Assembly: GCA_949987705.1 (NCBI GenBank)
Contig: OX465281.1
Coordinates: forward strand, 222,303,978-222,367,977
Reading direction: 5' to 3'
Source: Thereva unica
Lineage: Eukaryota > Arthropoda > Insecta > Diptera > Therevidae
DNA length: 64,000 nt
The position numbers and the translations under genes were made by a program. The first letter of the stretch is position 1. Each line of letters begins with the position of its first letter. The notes beneath the pieces were generated by a model. It was not told the DNA's origin. It saw only the letters and a list, made by a program, of their open reading frames with translations, and did not search any database. Shown here piece by piece: positions 12,126 through 24,712 of this stretch.

Positions 12126-12914
12126 CTGTAAAATAATACATTTAATCAATATATAGTTTCGATTTAAAAATAAAACACGTATTAATGTAAGTTTTATTTT
12201 TTTTTTTTTTTAATTTTTGGCTGAAGGCTTTGGCTTTTTCTATAATTACATTTTCTTTCCTATACTGGATATGAGTTCCTGCAAACATTCTCTTAACAGT
12301 TTTAGCATTATATTCAAAAGCTTATCCCGAAATTCAAAGCTTATTCTGGCATATATGTTTATATATTTTATTATTTTTTAAAAAAACCAACTTCCAAAAC
12401 CCTGAATTTAAATGTTTAACTATGAAAAAGCATTGAAAGTTTATCTAAAAGTAGTTTTCTATATTGAAAAAAAGAAAGTGGAACAACTAATAGTAAAAAA
12501 CAAATTTCCAACTCTAAGCAAGTTCAAAGCCTAGGCAGTTTAATCTATGTATATCTCCTATCTCTCAACGCTACTTTTAAGAAAATAAAAATGTTTTCTG
12601 GCATTTTATTCACTTAACAAAAGAAGAAAGAAATAAAATTCTAATTTGACTAAACTTTGAATTAAAAAAGTTTTTCCAAGTTAAATAATTTTATATTTTA
12701 CAACACCCAAGGACCTTGTGCCTGGATGCGATTGTACTGAAAAAAATCTCAACTTGTGTGTGCAGTCTGTATTTTTTTTTTTTTTTTTGCTGGATAAATT
12801 GCGAGTTTCGTGTGTGTACTTATGAGAAAGTTGATTCTGCACAAATCCCAAAAAAAATATATAGTATATAAAGAGCTTGTCTAAAAATTGTGAAGTTATA
12901 TCTTTTGTACTTAC
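12126..12914 (-). other. Host gene 1, intron C-D
   Basis: A 789-nt AT-rich intron with consensus GTAAGT donor and polypyrimidine-TTTTACAG acceptor. A T17 run lies near 12772. Nothing else recognisable. Confidence 0.65.
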
Positions 12915-13112
12915 AGTGCAATCTGCTGTTGTTAGACGGTGGCGTGCTATGCTCTAAGTGTCCACCAGAGCCACCATGATAGTACGAACTGGATGGACCA
13001 GCTGTCGGCTGACGTCTTCTTATCTGACCGTGGAGCTCCGATGACTCTGGTGAATCCAAGCTAAGAGACTTCATTCTCAAGTTGAGCTTGTGACGACGTG
13101 GTGAGTGTGGAG
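12915..13112 (-). CDS. Host gene 1, exon C (internal, partial gene)
   Basis: The acceptor ACAAATAG ends at 13113 and the perfect donor ACT|GTAAGT lies after 12915. The 198-nt exon starts and ends in phase 1. It encodes PHSPRRHKLNLRMKSLSLDS, then PESSELHGQIRRRQPTAG, a Ser/Tyr/Gly stretch, and HSTPPSNNSRLH. The basic-plus-SLSLDSPES block looks like a phosphoregulated, 14-3-3-type docking segment, but that is inference. The phase match with exons B and D and the Ser/Pro/Arg bias argue that these exons belong to one protein. Confidence 0.75.
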
Positions 13113-13955
13113 CTATTTGTTTTATTTTTTTATTTATATAAGAATTTTTGTTTCAACTTTGTGATAAAAGATAATATCTTTTGTTTTGTAACACAACAAA
13201 AAAAAAATATAAGAAACATTTTTTTTATTTGTCTTTAAAGACACTTTTTAAGCAGTTGTGGGAGACAGTATACAACATCTACGACGCGTGCATAATTTGA
13301 CATTAAAACATGCAAAGTTTGGCTGTTCTTTTTTTTTTTGATGCTGTTTGGGGTGATTATATCCTTGCAGGAGCAGGATATCGATTGCAAAGTGCAGTTA
13401 AGGCATAGGCTGTGTAGTTATAAATAAATACTAGGTAATATATATTTGCATTAAATTGCTGATTTAGGTAAAAGCCTGAGAGATTTTAATTTGTTCTTAT
13501 AGGGGGTTACATACCTTGTTTAAATATGGGAAAAATCGTTTTTCCTCTTTTGATAGTTACTAACATTCAAAAATATTCTCTGAAAATTTTATGTTCAAAT
13601 TTTAAAAAATAACAAAGTTATGGTTCAAAGAAGGGCACATAAGAAATAGCGTGCAGATTCCATAGAAACAGCAAATAGTCCGTTTCCATGTCATAGTTAC
13701 ATTCCGGACGAACCCATTTTTGAAGAAATATGGACCGATGATTCCACCAGCCAATAAACCAGACTAAACCGCAAATACCAAGTTTGTTTATTGTCATTGA
13801 GCCAGAAATGAGCGTATCCCCTTTCTGTTTTTAAAAAAGGGGTCTTCCATTAATTACATGAGGCGTTTAGGGAGAGGGGGTCGAACCCTATATCTCACCC
13901 AATCTCACGTGGGGGAAAAGGGAGTCTCGTCAAATATCACGCATTTTTTTTCCGC
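13113..13955. other. Intronic AT-rich DNA (host gene 1, intron B-C)
   Basis: Contains several short T runs. The stretch 13845-13945, with CCATTAATTACATGAGG and repeated TCTCAC blocks, looks like a fragment of a dispersed repeat, but I could not find its ends. No coding signal. Confidence 0.4.
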
Positions 13956-13959
13956 AAGA

Positions 13960-14560
13960 AACAGGAGTCACCCTTTGTACTACCAGTTTGTCTTGTTGTT
14001 AAGGTTATGGTTCAATGTCTAGTAGTAAGCTTGGTTTGAAGAATAGAGGATAATAGCAAAGGTTAAAGGGGGTCTGGGATTATGTCGATAAACCTTACGT
14101 TTGAGCTCTAAAATGTTGAACGAGTTGGGAAATACTGACTGTGGGAGATTGTTCTACAGTCGAGTTGTCCTATTCATAAATAAACTGCTAGATCGTAAGG
14201 GGTCCGAGAGGATTGGACTGTAGGGTATGGGAATGGGCCGAGCGGGCTAGTCTTGTGTTGCGGGAAAGGTATTGCCGTGCAGGCAGGAGGTTCTGAATTT
14301 CAGTGGAACAGTCGCTTTGATAATAGCTATAAAGTATAGAGAGGGCTGATACATTCCTTCGTTGGCTTAAAGGAATGAGTTTGACGGCATGATTTTGCAC
14401 CCTTGTCAAGGCAAGTCAAGGTGGCTTTTGGGGCGCCTGCCTAGATATACGAATTGCATTAAAGGCGGGCCGAATGTATGATTTGATCGCTTAAGAAATC
14501 AAGGCATTGGGAGGCTTGTTCTGCGATTTGGAATATATGATCATCCCAGTTCCTCTGTTA
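13960..14560 (-). mobile_element. LINE 3' fragment (same family as 63.1-63.9 kb)
   Basis: The minus strand encodes QRRNVSALSILYSYYQSDCS, ARQYLSRNTRLARSAHSHT and, past a frame change, FMNRTTRLWNNLPQSVFP. This is nearly the same as the C-terminus of the copy at 63236-63703. Upstream, WDDHIFQIAEQASQ matches WNDHIF in the 61 kb copy. The tail with AAGCTTACTACTAGACATTG (minus) sits at about 14010-14030. Frameshifts and stops make it dead, and it abuts a plus-strand LINE at about 14570. Confidence 0.8.
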
Positions 14561-14574
14561 GGGCCCATTGAGGC

Positions 14575-15350
14575 AATTCTGAGGTGATAAAACTCTTTTG
14601 GTTCCAAGCCAAATATTTAGGAATCACGCTAAGTGGCAAGCACAACTGGAACTAGCACCTGGATACTGTGATGAGCAGAACGCTACCGGAGAGCTTGTGG
14701 TTCTACATGTGGTTTGTAACCGAAAATCATTTACTGGATATACACCACTATTATTAGGTGTATGGTAACTTATGGAGCTTTAGTTTGGTGGCACAGAACG
14801 GCGCTTAAGGGTTTCATAACCAATTTAAGCAAAATGCAACGAATGGCCTACCTTTCCATCACTGCAGCCATCCGTAATTTCCTGACGGCTGCGCTGGTGA
14901 CTCTACTCAATTTCCACTTTGATGTAAAGAAGTCCGCCATAAACGCGACGCTGCGGCTGAGAGCGAGTGGTTACCTGGGAGCTGATCTTGGGCAAGGACA
15001 ATTTATAATAATTAACATCATAGAAGAGATTGATATCGGACTGCGTGCCTTTTAAAATCTCAAAATTTGATCTTCTGTGCACATACGGGATAGGCTGCCC
15101 TGAACTTGTCTTAAAGTATTTCTGGGTGGATGGCTCCAAACCAGAGGCATGTGTGGGCACCGGAAGCCTAGGCAAACAGGTCTTTATTAACTCTGATAGC
15201 CAAGCGGTAATTAAGGCGATAAGCTCCCATATGACCAAGTCGAAATTAGTTTAATACTGCCAACGTGCTTTTGGTGAGCTGGGCTTCAAAGGAAACGAAA
15301 GTGCGGATGTCCATCAGCTTGCTGAAAAAGTTAAATTAAGGTGCCGCTAC
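14575..15350 (+). mobile_element. LINE fragment, RT C-terminus plus RNase H
   Basis: The plus strand reads VTYGALVWWHRTALKG, LSKMQRMAYLSITAAIR and AALVTLLNFHFDVKKSAI, the post-RT region of insect LINEs that carry RNase H. After a frameshift, WVDGSKPEACVGTGSL starts an RNase H domain and INSDSQAVIKAISSH and GNESADVHQLAEK continue it. The middle of the RNase H is deleted. Related fragments lie at 29150-31285. Confidence 0.8.
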
Positions 15351-15529
15351 TGGGGATAACGTGAACATATTTTTCGTAACAGAAATAAAAGGCGTATCTC
15401 GCCCATATTTTCACGCCAATATTTTTAGTGACGATGAATTTCACACATTTTTCACACTTTCGATGGGCTTGTGTTAGAAAATCGGTCAGATTCTTAAATT
15501 ATTATGACAAGATTGCGCTCTTGTTTCCA

Positions 15530-16055
15530 TATCTTAGCCATCAATTGATCTAACGTCATCTGTCCGACTGAGCCAATACCAAGGAATGACTATAGAAGCT
15601 ATAGCTTCTAACTTTGGCGTACCTAAGTGGCCTTCATAATATGTAGACCACTTCCATAATCTAACAGCGCCTCTATGTCTTTATTCCTTATTCTGACTAT
15701 CAGGTAGACTTTCTTGTCGTCTGAACAAATCGTGTCGCATCGAGAATTGGCTGGAGAATTTCCATTGACAGGCATTTTCCTACACTGGCTTGATAGATAT
15801 GTGACCGAATTTTTCGCATTTGAAACATTTCAGATCTTCGACTTCTGTCATTAATTATTGGTGTCACCGTCTTCGGCGTCTAGCAAACTCTGTTTCTATG
15901 AGTTTCATATAATGTAAACCGCTTGCGTAAACCTTCAATAATCTTGGCACCATTAAGTAATGTTTAACCACCTTCATTTTGCTACCCAAAATAGTTGGTT
16001 CATATTTTCTTAGAGACTTACTGAACGACCCTCGTATTTTTATAACGGTCACCTT
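15530..16055 (-). mobile_element. LTR-retrotransposon gag zinc knuckle and protease relic
   Basis: On the minus strand a gag-like end (KVVKHYLMVPRLLKVYASGL, ending in an Arg run) is followed by LKCFKCEKFGHIS and, one frame away, SQCRK. Together these make a CCHC knuckle split by a frameshift. About 35 residues on, KVYLIVRIRNKDIEALLDYG followed by SGLHIM matches a retroviral-type aspartic protease with the active-site DTG changed to DYG. An in-frame stop follows. No LTR or polymerase was found nearby. Confidence 0.65.
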
Positions 16056-16059
16056 TTTT

Positions 16060-16570
16060 GAAGATGTTATTGTGAGTACTAGTCTGCATTTCCATTTCTT
16101 TAAAAACAGAAAGAGAAACGCCTAATAAAGATAAAATTATGTTCTGATTTCAGAAAGTAGACGCCACCCTTTGTAAAATAGTTTGCGTTTATCTCATTGA
16201 ACAATTAGCTAGGTTCTAGAGGGCGTCGTTAATTATAATAAAAAGTTCCACGCAGAAAATTTTATTGTAAAAATCTATTTCATGTATTATTATTTAAGTT
16301 CAAAAGTAAGAAGCAGCTTAGGCATGCGTCATTCGTGCTCTCCTGAGCATATGCTAATTTTTGCTCATGTTGTTCAGGAATAAGTATATTTATGAGAGAT
16401 AGATGGCGCTAAAGAAGATCGTTTTTTCTGTTAAATATAATTAAAATTTTTCGATTTGCATTAATTTTCAATGGAATTTGGTCAATTTAAAAATAAAATA
16501 AATACCCTGTTCATTGTTTCAATGTTTATTCTTAGTTTTTTCATATTGTTTCTCGAAAAAACAAGCAACA
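16060..16570. other. Unassigned AT-rich DNA
   Basis: No coding signal or repeat boundary recognised; lies between the LTR-element relic and the hAT element. Confidence 0.4.
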
Positions 16571-16575
16571 CTGAA

Positions 16576-18215
16576 ATAGGGAACGCAATCCCGGGATCCC
16601 GTATCTGTTTTTGCGGTCTCGAAAACCCGGGATTGACACGGCTTAATCCCGGGATCTCGGAAACGTTTTTTTTTTTTAAAACGTGATTTATTTAAAAAAA
16701 AATTTTTTGGTGTGAAAATATTTTGAATTTGAAACGCAATTAAAATTCCAATTTCTTTTCGCAGCTTCTATTTTGCTCGGTTGTGGAGGCCAATGCTCTC
16801 GGTATTCTTTCGTGTGTGCTTCTGCTTTCAACCGAACTCAACCGAGGTGCATGCGAATCATCCAATGGGTGTAAAGCTTTGATTCGTTTTTCGTTTCCTT
16901 TTTCGAAAAAAGTATTTTCCTACTTTCCTTTCTTTCCTTGCTACGGTGCAATATATACAGTTACCCACCGTTATGCTGCTCTTGAAATCTGTCAGTCTCA
17001 TTGGCGACATGTAGTAGAGTGGATCGCAAGGTCGAGTAGCTTTAATTTTATTACAATCTAATCTCTCATCGCTAATAAAGCGGAAGCGTGGCAATTTTTC
17101 GATAAAATAGAGGGCAGCGCATCGGTGAAGTGTAAACGATGCCCAAAAATAATAAAGACCACAGGTGGATCCACAAAAGGGCTTCATGCGCACCTGAAAG
17201 TAATACACAAACACAGTATTGAAATAGTGAGGAAGGATGACACTGCTTCAACATCCAACAGCATTTTTAAATTTTCTTGCAGCAACGGTTTTCCGACTAG
17301 TGGCCCGAGATGGACTTCCCTTTGCAATATTCATGACTTTCGATGATCTAAGAGATGCACTAAAAGCGAAAGGGTTCGATTTTCCAAAGTCAGAGCATGG
17401 CTCCGGCAAAATGACTATGGAATATGCTAAGGAAATCCGATTGAGTAATGTGAAAGAAATTTAAGGAGGCAAAAAGCAAGGACAGAAGCTCAGCATTACG
17501 CTTGACGAATAGACGTCAGTGCTTGGCCTTCGATACATGAACGTCAATATCCATGGAAATGAATCCAAATTTTGGAATTGGAAAGCGATATTATTTGTAT
17601 CTCATTGACGACAACGTGTGCATCTCCACAGATGGCGCTAGCATACGATTTTGTCTTCTGACTGCTGTTCATAAACGTCTATTAGACCTTCAATCCACGG
17701 ACGTTTTGCTAGAACAAGATTTCATCTGCATCACCGATCTCATTTCATCGTTGAAGCCCGTCAAGTTGACTGTGGACTCATTGTGCCGTAAAGATTCTAA
17801 TTTCTTGACCACAAAATTAACATTACAGCTTTTGATGCAGAAATTGCGGGAGAACTCCAATATACGCTAAATTGGCAGCATCACTCAGATTCCGTATATG
17901 TAAACGTGATTGCACAGAACTCTCTGGAATCTTGTAACATCTCCACAACCCATGTGTTCCAGAAGATGATGAGCTTTTTAAAATACCATCGACAGCTGCG
18001 ATACGTAAGGGTCTACCTCTACATAATCTTCCAAAAAGAGTGACAGTTATAAATCCTGATCAAGATGAGAGCGCTAAGGTAACTGACCCACCTGGAACTG
18101 AATTAGAGTCAATTTCAATGGAAGATCAATTGCAAATGGCCATTTCGATAGCGAACAAATTAAATTTTCAGCAACCGGCATAGTCCCGCATAGCATTTGC
18201 GGGACTATGCATTTC
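16576..18215 (+). mobile_element. hAT transposon, decayed BED-finger transposase
   Basis: The plus strand encodes a BED zinc finger near 17080-17220 (AWQFFDKIEG, VKCKRCPKIIKTTGGSTKGL, HAHLKVIHKH), then ALKAKGFDFPKSEHGSGKM, then KKQGQKLSITLDE followed by TSVLGLRYMNVNIHG with a TAG where Trp is expected. A later block is LLEQDFICITDLISSLKPVK with TVDSLCRKDSNFLTTKLTL, typical of the hAT catalytic region. Frameshifts and stops are frequent. The 5' side has repeated TCCCGGGAT motifs (16588-16660) and the 3' side a TCCCGCA hairpin (18183-18213); these look like terminal and subterminal repeats, but exact ends are uncertain. Confidence 0.8.
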
Positions 18216-18605
18216 ATAAGAATCATAAATAGCTTCAAATTTGAAGAAAATTTTACTTTACTATCATTAAATATAAGTTACATTAAGTTACAATTTTATT
18301 TATCAATTCCCTTTGCGAAGGTATAGGTAAAATTCCTCTAGAGATATGTACGTTGTAAGAAAGCTGGAAGAAAGTACTTCCAAAACCAAAATTCCTGGAA
18401 TTGTTGAATAAAGTAAACCAATGCCGTTAACCATGAATATATTTTGTTACCTATATGCCGAATTTCTATTCTTACGATTTTATTTTGTGGCTTCAATCGA
18501 GTGGAAATTTGTGTTTAGGATACGAAATTCAAAATTTTTGAAACTCCAAATTTATTTTTCTACAAATATTATATTCTCTGGAAAATATTCTAACCTACCA
18601 CACTA
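18216..18605. other. Unassigned AT-rich DNA
   Basis: No coding signal or recognisable repeat. Confidence 0.4.
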
Positions 18606-18608
18606 CCT

Positions 18609-19062
18609 ATTTTTTTTTTTTATGTGACAGACTAGAGGCTTAGGGAAAGTCCCTTTGTACTGTCGACAATCTATTTTTCGTATAGAGTGAATGTCGAACA
18701 GCAGCTCTAGCCGGAAGATAGAGAGAAGAGAAAGAAGTAACTGGCACAACCTAGCCGCGATATTTTTATTCCACCTACTCACAACCATTTCGCGACTCTG
18801 ACATCGGGGCGTCGAGAACAACTCGTTGAAGTGTTATGCCTCCTGAAACGAGTTGAATCTCATTAATCAACCGATGGCATGCGCTTGGTGGAGCGGGGAA
18901 GGACTAGGGAAGGCTATGACAGGGGAATCAGGAATGTAAAGAGGGAAGAAGAAAGAAGGAAAGTTAGGTGGGAAAGGCGAAGGACCGTGGCGCCGCCGGG
19001 ATTCGAACCCGGGACCTCTGGGGATAGCAGTCAGGCGCCTTACCTCTAGACTACCGAGCCAA
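18609..19062 (-). mobile_element. tRNA-derived SINE, full length
   Basis: Read on the minus strand the element starts GGCTCGGTAGTCTAGAGG at 19060, a tRNA-like head with an A box at about 19043-19053 and a perfect B box GGTTCGAATCC at 19000-19010. A unique body follows, and it ends in a poly(A) of about 11 at 18609-18620. The last ~60 nt (AGTACAAAGG, CCTAAGC, TGTCACAT-A run) resemble the tail of the LINE at 63.1 kb. Second and third copies are at 34203-34503 and 57836-57965. Confidence 0.88.
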
Positions 19063-19064
19063 AT

Positions 19065-20210
19065 AACTATGAAAAAGAGTAGATCGATCCTCCTTCATAC
19101 CGAAAATAATCAGTGACAATGAGGACAGATTGTTTAGATGTTTGAAAGTGAGGTGTTAAGCTGTTTGCCGGTTGTACTCTATTTGATCACAGTACGAATA
19201 TTATTATATATGAATTATGATAAAATTGAATTAGATCAATTTCAGCCCAAACACGAAAGCATTTCGCGAAGCATTCAGTTCTGAAGTTTATGTAATTGTA
19301 ATTAGGTAGAGATGTTTATCATTGGCTATAGTTATAGTTCGGGGAAAATAGCATTTTAGGGAGACAAAACTCCAAAATGGCTGAAAACTGGTCCTCAGCT
19401 TCCTTGTGACATTTAAAAAAAACAATTTCGGAATTCAAAAAAAAAAAATGGCCGTGCGAGGGTCCAAAATAATGGTGACAATGAAATTCTCTACAACTTT
19501 GTTCATACATGTTGACTCGATTAACTCTTTTTGACCAAAATATCCCTCAAAAACTGGAAACCGACCAGGAGTACCCGGGTCTGCTAGAAGTGATCCGGGT
19601 TTCTGACAGCTGTCCCGTTTTAGCACTTAGCAAGAAATGAGTGCGTGAATGTGGAGTTTGAACTTGCCCTGAGTTGTTGCTCAATTCTCTTTCGGCCCTG
19701 TTTTCCTTGATCCTCTATCTTGTGTAACTGACAGATAACTTCTAATTGATGGGCTGAACAAACACTGTCAGCCAGATCTTCAACATTTTTCTCGGTTACC
19801 TGAACAAATTCTTCGTTTTGTGATGCGGAAAGCTCGATGTCAAACGAGATATCTTTAGGAAGTCACGGTACTGCTTCTAGCCGACGTTGGTAGCATCATA
19901 GCATCAGAAGAGAATCTATTTCGTTAAAAAAAAAATTATTTTTTAACTTAGATCTTTTGAGGTCAAATGAGTATGGAACGGGAAAAAAACTCCTTCCCGA
20001 CAGAGCTTCCGTTACGTACATACCAAAGTATTAGGCCATTATTTAAGAAGTGGAACATTTAAAAATTTAAAATCATTACAATTTACCGTCGGGTAAGAGA
20101 CAAATGTACTGCCTCGTGTAAGACTTACTCAACTCTACTTGGGAGGGTACACTTCTTATATTTTATGTTTCGGCTAAAAAATGTCAATTATTCAGTGTTG
20201 AAATACCGAA
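19065..20210. other. Unassigned AT-rich DNA
   Basis: Open frames here are short and lack coding character; no repeat boundary seen. Confidence 0.4.
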
Positions 20211-20409
20211 ACTCTAGAAGGCGCACTCGGCAAATTTACATATTTTATTGGAGGGCCCCAAGGATTTTTTTATGTAACAGGGGAATGCTCCAGTAATAGA
20301 TTTCCCCCCAGAATGAGATGAAAAGATCGAAAAACTGGATAAGAAATAGGCCTGAATATATAAATACAGTCGCAGCCATACCGAGTGAATCAGCTTTTGA
20401 TGAGAAAGC

Positions 20410-20815
20410 CGTATGGCCGCCGAAATATGACCGAAATTCAAAATGGCCGCGAAAATATGCCTGACGAATTTGCAAATTGTGGTCCGACTCCAATTACTCG
20501 ATATGACTCGATATCTAGAATTTTTTAAGGAAGCAAATACCGAATTTATGATCAGAACTTTCTATTTCAAAATCGCCGCGCCAATATGGCGGATGAATTT
20601 TGTTCCGATTCTAATGAAAGTGGGTATCTGGGGTTTTCTAAGGTAGCAAATAACGAATGACTGATCAAAACTTAAATTGAAATTGGTAGCACCAATTTTA
20701 TTGCGATTCCAATGAAAATCGGAATAGGGGAGTTTTTAAAGTAGTAAATTTATGATCGAAACTTATAAATTCAAAATTGCGCGATCAATATGGCGGACGA
20801 ATTTTGTCAAATAAG
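20410..20815. repeat. Degenerate tandem array
   Basis: Three to four diverged units recur with a spacing of roughly 100-150 bp. Each contains versions of AATATGGCGGACGAATTTTG, then GATTCCAATGAAAATCGG, then a GTAGTAAATTTATGATC-like end. The clearest units begin near 20430, 20576 and 20785. Confidence 0.65.
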
Positions 20816-20829
20816 TGTCATTTCGCTTA

Positions 20830-21850
20830 TAAAAAGTTGTTCAAGAGTTAGGAAATCGGAAAATTGACATCCTAGCTACAAATGGAAAAATATTGAGCAT
20901 AGAATATCCTGAAGCTCTCCAAGCAATCGATTAAGAATTGATCAACAAGGTTGCTTTTTTTTAAATATCGTAAAGAGAAACGGAAATGTGGGATTTATGT
21001 ACAATGGATAAGAAAACCTCGACCTCTCAAATTTTAGGTATAAGTCTAGGATTACATAGGTATAAGTCTAGGATTACAAGTCTAGGCAATACGGGAAGAA
21101 GCTGGCATCTGGGTTAAAAAAATAAGACCTGGGTCAATGATATTGCAGATGAAAACCCAGCGGTCAAGCAATTGCCCCTTTATTTTGCTCTGATGGATGC
21201 AGCAAGGTGCAACGGGTTCCAGCTAGTTCTGATAACATTTTATAATATGAGACTTTCTAAATTTAAACTTACATAATGTATAGATATGTCATTTTTAATC
21301 ATGAACATTATAGTTTTTTTTTTAACAGAATCTGTTAATTGTTGATTTTGGGCCTTGATCCAATATCCACATAGATTTGAAAATATTATTATCATTAAGA
21401 ACGCACTCAAAGTAAACAAATCAGATTCTGAAAAACTCTTATCCTGAATCAATTCCAAATAAGATCTATGATTCCTTAATTTCGAAAATCATTAAATGCT
21501 TTCTTGATTTCTTTGACAGGTGTAAACAATATTCTTCGAATGCTCTCAAAATAATCAGTTTATAATCAGCAAAAATAAAATTTAGCAATAACCTCGGTAT
21601 TTTTTGTTATCTTAAATGATTACCACCCAAAATTTGAATATAATTTTTCAATTACATTTCACACCAGTATTTGAATTTCACTTTTGCGAAGGTTAATGTG
21701 TCTGTCAATTTTTTTTTATGATTATTTTACCAACATAAACTGATTGCAATAAAAAAAATCTGTTTCCATTTTCAAACACTAGGTAATTTTAGGGATTCAT
21801 TAGCCACACGTAAATCATTTTAATATATTTATGTAGCAGATTCGTCCCCT
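20830..21850. other. Unassigned AT-rich DNA
   Basis: Contains a short direct duplication of GGTATAAGTCTAGGATTACA near 21035-21080. No gene found. Confidence 0.4.
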
Positions 21851-21854
21851 AGCT

Positions 21855-23778
21855 AATAAATATGCTGTCATTCTGTGGCGATAGCAGGTTATAATATTTA
21901 ATGGTGTCAGCCGGTGTGGAAGACAATTTATATTGTTTCTGGCTTGCGGGGAAGAACAGCCGGGGTGAGGGGGTGAGATTTTTGTGTATACATATATTCA
22001 AACAGGGTTGGGGGGATGATGAGAAAACACCCAAAGATTTTTCCACGTAATTTGGCTAAAAAGATGTCCTGGAAAATACACACCTTTATATTTATATATG
22101 TATATAGAATATTATATGTGTATAAAGATAATGTTTTATTGTTTTTGTTGTGTTTTTTTTTTGAAAAAATAATTTTATGCCAATTATTCATTCTGACCGC
22201 AGATGCTGCTGCAATCAGAGTAATTTATTATGCAAATAAAAATAAACGAACAAAAATTTCCATAAAAAACATTCAAAAAATTTGAATATCTAATGACTTT
22301 TAAAAAAGATTTTAAATTGTGTGTGTGTTTTTTTACTTTTCTTTTTATCTACTTAAAATTTTCCATTTTATTTTTTGTTTTTTTTTTGGTATTTTGAAAT
22401 GAACAAGAACAATATTTTTATATTTTGTTGTGGTGGTTTGATTTTGGTAACAAGCACACGTAAAATATTATATGCATTATAAAATGTCAAACTATGCACA
22501 GAACATTTAAATTAAAATCTAAAACAATAATAATTGTTACTAAAAACATTTAAACAATTTAATTTTTTTTTGGTTTTGTTTATACAAGAAGTAACACACA
22601 TAAAAATACAACATCGATAAGCGGTTACGTATTGAATAGGAAAATATTCTATTCTAATATGAATCATTTTTTTTTGTTTATATTTATTTACAAAATTTAA
22701 TTTTTATTTTTATTTGTTATTATTTAACTGATTCATAAAAGAATAAAAAAAAACAATTCATCTACGATTATAAAATAGAACAAAGCTAAAATAACAACGA
22801 TAGTAACAAGGATATTCCGATGAGAACAAATGCTGCAATAGTTTTATTTTTAAATAAAAATATAAATAAAAATATAAATATAAATATCTATAAAAAAACT
22901 GTGAAGAAAGAATATTTATGGAAAATAATAACAAAAAAAAAAGAAATTAGGAAATAATTTAAACTAAAAATAATAACAACAAAAATAATAAAAAAACAAC
23001 GCCTAGATTTTGTCTTTACAAATTTTATTCATTATTTCAAGTTGGTTCCTTTTTTTTAAATTTTATTTTTTGTTTTTTTTTATTTATTTTAAATTTTAAT
23101 ATTATCACAGACGCTGGGCGGGAAGAAAATAAAAGTTAAGAAAAATAATAATAAAAATTCTGATATTTTGTGTCTATTTTTTGCTTTTTTAAATATTTTT
23201 AAGTAAAATTATTAAATAAAAATTATATAAATAATAAAGAAGAGGTGAAGATTTAATTTTCGATTAAAAGTTAAAAGTAAAATAATGTAATTAAAAATAA
23301 TTATTTGCACCATGGCATGGTTCGGTCTTGTTTCTGTGAATATTTAAATTTAATTTATAATATTTTTGTTTTTTTTAATTTATTTTATTTTTTTTTTTAA
23401 TTTATTGAATATTTCAAAACACTCGTAACGTTTATGTCTTAAGAAAATATTATTTAACGAATAAGAGACGGGGGGGGGGGGTTGATGATATATGTTTGTT
23501 TTAATTTTTTTTTTTAATTTATCGAAGTTGAATGAACAAAAAAATATATTTAAACGATACCGAAACTTTAAACTTGATTTTTTATCTAAAGGATAAATTT
23601 TACTTAATGGCAGTAATGATGCTTTTTTATTTTTTCGTTTTTGTTTTACTTGAATAATGTTAAGAATTTTATTTTGTTTTACTAAATATTGTCGCTTTAT
23701 ATTTATGTAAGAAGATTAAAGGAGAATTGCTGTTCTTTTTAATTTTTTTCAATTATTTAATAATTTATTTTTTTTAAT
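21855..23778 (-). other. Candidate 3' UTR of the alternative last exon, very AT-rich
   Basis: Directly downstream (minus strand) of the stop codon at 23779 lies about 1.9 kb of extremely AT-rich DNA without recognisable transposons, unlike most of the window. Many minus-strand AATAAA hexamers occur, so the true cleavage site cannot be chosen. The lack of insertions fits a transcribed, constrained region, but this is inference. Confidence 0.4.
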
Positions 23779-23897
23779 TTATGTTTTCTTTTTTCTAGCT
23801 CCTCTTTTTGTTGGAGGATTATCATCTGGATTTGTTTCTTCTGCCACAAAACATAATGGTTGACCGAATGGTCGAGTTCTTTCTGCGACATCATACA
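23779..23897 (-). CDS. Host gene 1, alternative last exon
   Basis: Acceptor TTTTTCCAG ends at 23898 and the open frame begins in phase 1, like exon C, so exon B (or A) can be joined to either. It encodes YDVAERTRPFGQPLCFVAEE, then TNPDDNPPTKRGARKKKT and a stop at 23779-23781. There is no GT donor before the stop, so it acts as a terminal exon giving a short C-terminus with a strongly basic end. It is not recognised as a known domain. Whether it is used is untested; the acceptor and continuous conserved-looking frame are the evidence. Confidence 0.6.
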
Positions 23898-24710
23898 CTG
23901 GAAAAATTATTAAAAATTGTTATATTTTTTTCAATCTATCAAGTTTATTAAAATGGTCACACATAATTGTTTTTTTTTATTTGTCGATAAATAGAAGCTA
24001 TTCTATTTTTTTGTTTTATTTAAAGCATCAAAACACTCTCAAACTCCAAACCAACCAACATCATTGCATTTTATATTTTTGTTTGTAATGTTTTTTATTT
24101 TTGGTGGTAAACTAACCTTTTATTATTTTTTATTTGTTTGTGAAAAAAACTTAGTTTTAGTCAAACAAAATCTAAAAAATGTTAATTAAACAAAACTTAT
24201 CTATTTATAAAAGAGCTGAATTTAATGAAAATGGTTGATGATTTTGAATGTAGATTTTTTTTTGTATATGGATTTTTCCTTACCTGAAGAAATAGTAGTA
24301 GAAATAGTACAGCCACATTTTTAAATATTTTTTTATTTTTTTAGTTATTTTTTTACGAACTAAGTCCTATAATAATATAAATGTGCTACATTAAAAATAG
24401 ACGAAAATGTTGAAATGATTTTACATTCAGAGTAAGAAACACTGTATTCCAGATCTACCTATGTAAATCCTATATCAGTAAACGTGTTTTACATTTTTTT
24501 CCTTTACGAAAAGTATCCTATTGGTGTTAGTAATTTTTTTTTTTTTAATTTGCAGCATTAAAAAAGATTTGAAAAAGATTTCATCAGGCAGTAGATATTC
24601 TATCTATACAATTAATGGGGCAACAAATAAACCGTGTTTTTTTAATGAATTATATATATAATTATATATATCATTAAAATATATAATTATATATATCATT
24701 AAAAAACGAC
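23898..24710. other. Intronic AT-rich DNA
   Basis: Contains a short palindromic AT duplication at 24645-24705 built on TATATATAATTATATATATC. No coding signal. Confidence 0.4.
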
Positions 24711-24712
24711 AG

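Noticed and set aside
18990..19060. tRNA gene
   Set aside because: The A and B boxes are good, but the sequence continues into a body and poly(A) shared with other copies, so it is the head of a SINE. The head at 34203-34280 is the same case.
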